Source: Kuschelorhynchus macadamiae (Eukaryota > Arthropoda > Insecta > Coleoptera > Curculionidae). From it: DNA of 64,000 nucleotides. The stretch is from NCBI GenBank assembly GCA_030620095.1, contig JAUTXW010000550.1, positions 124,001 through 188,000 of the forward strand. The letters run 5' to 3'. Positions 61,701-64,000 of the stretch are shown one piece after another (the stretch's first letter is position 1; each line of letters opens with the position of its first letter). The notes beneath the pieces are model-generated. The model saw only the letters and a list, made by a program, of their open reading frames with translations. It was not told the origin of the DNA and searched no databases. The position numbers were made by a program, and so were the translations under genes.

Positions 61701-61948
61701 AAATTGGCGGGTAAAATTTTAAACTCTGCAAAAAGGGGTTTATCAATAACCTTTTAATAAAATCTTAAAAGAAAATTCGAGTTACAAGTTATTCAGGGCA
61801 AAAAATATTCTTACAAACTAATTTTTAGCTCCTTAAGAGTAAAATTTGGAAACATTTAGAAATTAAGTTTTGTCCATTACATGCAAAAAGAATTTTACCA
61901 GCCAGGATCTTAAGTAAAACCAAAAAAAGCAAGACGTTTAACAAAATA

Positions 61949-62210
61949 ATGAATTTGAAAGATTATACATATCAAGTGAACAACGGATTTACCTCTACAA
62001 CTGAACTAACTTCAGGATTTGCGAATAATTTACCTAAGGGATCCCAAGACCTGGTAACATCATCAAACGATTTATCAAATCAAGAACAGATGACCAGTTT
62101 AAAAGAACTCCTGAGAAGGAATCAGGATGTTTTCTCTCTGTCTATGATACGGCTTCTAAAACGAGTACGCGTCATCAATTTGATAAGATGCTTAAGGATA
62201 TGAAAAAAAA
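61949..62210 (+). pseudogene. gypsy-type retrotransposon scrap
   Basis: Reads NNLPKGSQDLVTSSNDLSNQ, EQMTSLKELLRRNQDVFSLS, then in another frame DTASKTSTRHQF. The LP--L-DL-----L---E---L--LL---QDVFS pattern precedes the RT domain in gypsy pol. It is decayed. Confidence 0.5.
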
Positions 62211-62859
62211 ACAAGATATTGTAATAATGTAGCAGAGAAAGATATTTTCCCCTACCCTGGACCTAAAAAGTAATTACCGGCAAGTATATTTCACTCCATA
62301 AGACAAAGAAAGCACATCATTTATCGCCATTTTCAACAATATTTATCTGAAGAAGTTAATGCCAAAATAAAGAGGTCATTTGAATAAGTAGTTTTTTTAC
62401 ACACACCTTTTAACAAGCAGAATGAAAAACATGTTTTTCGGTATATAGGGACCCTAAAACGCGAAGATTTATATAAAAAGTTAAGAGGGTGATTTTTTCA
62501 CAAAGTAAAAAAAATAATATAGGAATATACAATTCGTTTTGTCCTAGGTGGATCCGTTTAGATTTTACACTCCTTCAAATTCCGAATTTGCAATTTTTAA
62601 ACGTTAATATCTCGAAAACAATAAAACTTAGGTATAGGACATGCTAGGTGAAATATGTTTAGGAATTCAAAAAAGAAATAGGGTCTTCATTTAGAGAAAA
62701 AAGTTAGGAAAAGTCACATTAAGTTAGGTATGTTCGTTCAAAGCAAAGTTTCCAATAATTTCATTTCCAATAGGATATTTTATAAGAAGAAACACAGAAC
62801 AAGCAAAATAGATATTAGAAATACTAAACTAGTAAAATAAAATGCCAAGAAAAACTTAC

Positions 62860-63104
62860 AACCGAAGAAATATTAGAGTGATAAGAAGTTTGAGAGACGT
62901 GCATAGAAGGATGCATCAGTTGTGACTGCGCCTGTACCTGTTGGATGTTCTGTGATGTAAATTTAATATTAGGTCGACCTGGCGTCGAGAACTTGTACCC
63001 TGAACTCGCTGATGGTGATTGGTGTGGTCTAAATTGATCATTTTGATGTATTTCTTGAGCCTGCGTCGGAAGTGGTTGTGGTTGGCAATTTTTCGGGTTT
63101 GGCA
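62860..63104 (-). CDS. Mondo: Mondo exon (Gln/Ser/Pro-rich)
   Basis: The acceptor ATATTTTTTAG precedes TGCCAAAC; its first two bases complete valine. The donor is TTCGGTT followed by GTAAGT, phase 0. The product is PNPKNCQPQPLPTQAQEIHQ, NDQFRPHQSPSASSGYKFST, PGRPNIKFTSQNIQQVQAQS, QLMHPSMHVSQTSYHSNISS and V. Low-complexity transactivation-type sequence. The call relies on exon joins and position rather than on a conserved motif. Confidence 0.8.
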
Positions 63105-63710
63105 CTAAAAAATATTGGATACTTTATTATGGAAGTATGGAATTAAAAGCGTAATTTCAAATATCAATAGCTCATGAGAAACAGACCAGAAAAAATCTCT
63201 CAAAACCTATTAATCGCCCGACCTTATTACGAGCACATGTTTGTTAGTATAAATACTAAAATAAAATTTTAGTATTTCTGATATAAAAAAAGCCCTTTTT
63301 TAACATTACGCGTATTTTTTTTAGTGATGACTTTTTTAGAGGTGTAGGATGAATACACAATTAGTAGAAACCAATATGATTAAAAAAACAAAAACTAATT
63401 TATCAGAAGAATTTTGATATATCACTAATGCATTCGAAACGATAAGTGAATAAAAACCCTCTTAGTTCTCTTGACATTATTTAAAATTATATTTAAATCT
63501 ATCAACTATTTTTAAAAAAAGCAAGAATTCTGAACATCAAAGAGGGCGTTGGATATATCACATTTTTAACCTTTTCAAACGTACCTATTTTCGTATGACA
63601 AAATTTAGGTGAACCTATTTTTCCTTAAAATAGTAAATTAATACACAGGATATTTCTAAAAATTAATATTTTGAAAAAGAAGTAAATGCCATTTCAGTAG
63701 GACAGCGTAC
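63105..63710. other. Mondo intron, nothing recognised
   Basis: A short AT-rich intron with no repeat recognised. Confidence 0.5.
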
Positions 63711-64000
63711 CTTGTATTCTATCGTTGATTATCACATGTTCAGATACTATTCCTTGTGAGTTATATCCTTGATAAACTGCATTACTCTCTATTGGCTTAG
63801 TATATGAAGTAGACGGCATACTATGATTAAGTTTTCCTCTACCGATACTATGGCTAGATTTAGAATTTAATTTGGGCATTATTGGGTAACTGCTGTTTTG
63901 AACAAAAGGTTCAGAAGATTGTAACATTACGTTATTAAAAGTAGTAGGCATGACAGTTTGATGACTGTCTTGAATCTGTATAGCCTTTTCTGCTGGTTGG
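63711..64000 (-). CDS. Mondo: Mondo exon, partial at the window edge
   Basis: Minus strand from 64000: QPAEKAIQIQDSHQTVMPTT, FNNVMLQSSEPFVQNSSYPI, MPKLNSKSSHSIGRGKLNHS, MPSTSYTKPIESNAVYQGYN and SQGIVSEHVIINDRIQ, with the donor ATACAAG followed by GTACGC and one spare base. It is open to the window end, so the exon continues. The N-terminal glucose-sensing module lies outside the window. Confidence 0.8.

Larger units (their letters stand above)
58111..62859. other. Mondo intron
   Basis: A 4.7 kb intron. It holds a GC-rich repeat-like island (58290-58770) and a gypsy scrap (61949-62210); a piece of a dispersed repeat lies at 62380-62480. Positions 58770-61948 have nothing recognised. 62630-62670 (AGGTATAGGACATGCTAGGT) recalls the foldback arm at 53600. 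Confidence 0.5.

Overview
The window is AT-rich animal nuclear DNA, almost certainly from an insect and probably a beetle. The evidence is intron-split genes with GT-AG borders, insect-type transposable elements, very long (TA)n arrays and many short inverted-repeat elements. Only two host genes are present, both partial and dispersed over large introns. They converge tail to tail, with about 20 kb of repeat-filled DNA between their stop codons.

Positions 1-16304 (+ strand) carry the last four recognisable exons of a sorting nexin of the SNX25/Snazarus type (snz): the end of the PX domain, a linker, and a nexin-C domain, 310 residues ending at 16304. Positions 36691-64000 (- strand) carry nine exons (540 residues) of the glucose-sensing bHLH-zipper factor Mondo (ChREBP/MondoA homologue): a Ser/Gln/Pro-rich centre, the bHLH-zipper and the C-terminal WMC/DCD region. 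All joins were checked for frame.

Everything else is intron or intergenic DNA filled with mobile elements, mostly broken. They include a 3.7 kb PIF/Harbinger transposon with two interleaved genes, Tc1/mariner pieces, hAT and pogo remnants, a Jockey/CR1-like non-LTR tail, a gypsy scrap, several Penelope-like elements (one almost complete), foldback elements, MITEs and at least eleven (TA)n arrays of about 45-480 bp.

Four observations stand out. (1) A fragment of a bacterial rplL gene (ribosomal protein L7/L12), with very AT-rich codons like those of a reduced endosymbiont, lies in a Mondo intron. (2) A 3.87 kb element with about 31 bp terminal inverted repeats and reiterated subterminal GTGTAACTCC motifs encloses a decayed gene of an uncharacterised insect family (DUF7869-like). 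I cannot place it in a known DNA-transposon superfamily. (3) Four places carry hammerhead-ribozyme-like cores (CTGATGA ... GAAAC ... TC), most with the minimal stem III known from Penelope-like elements. (4) A foldback of two 241 bp arms, about 99% identical, sits between two (TA)n arrays.

No CRISPR, operon, complete tRNA or rRNA gene was seen.
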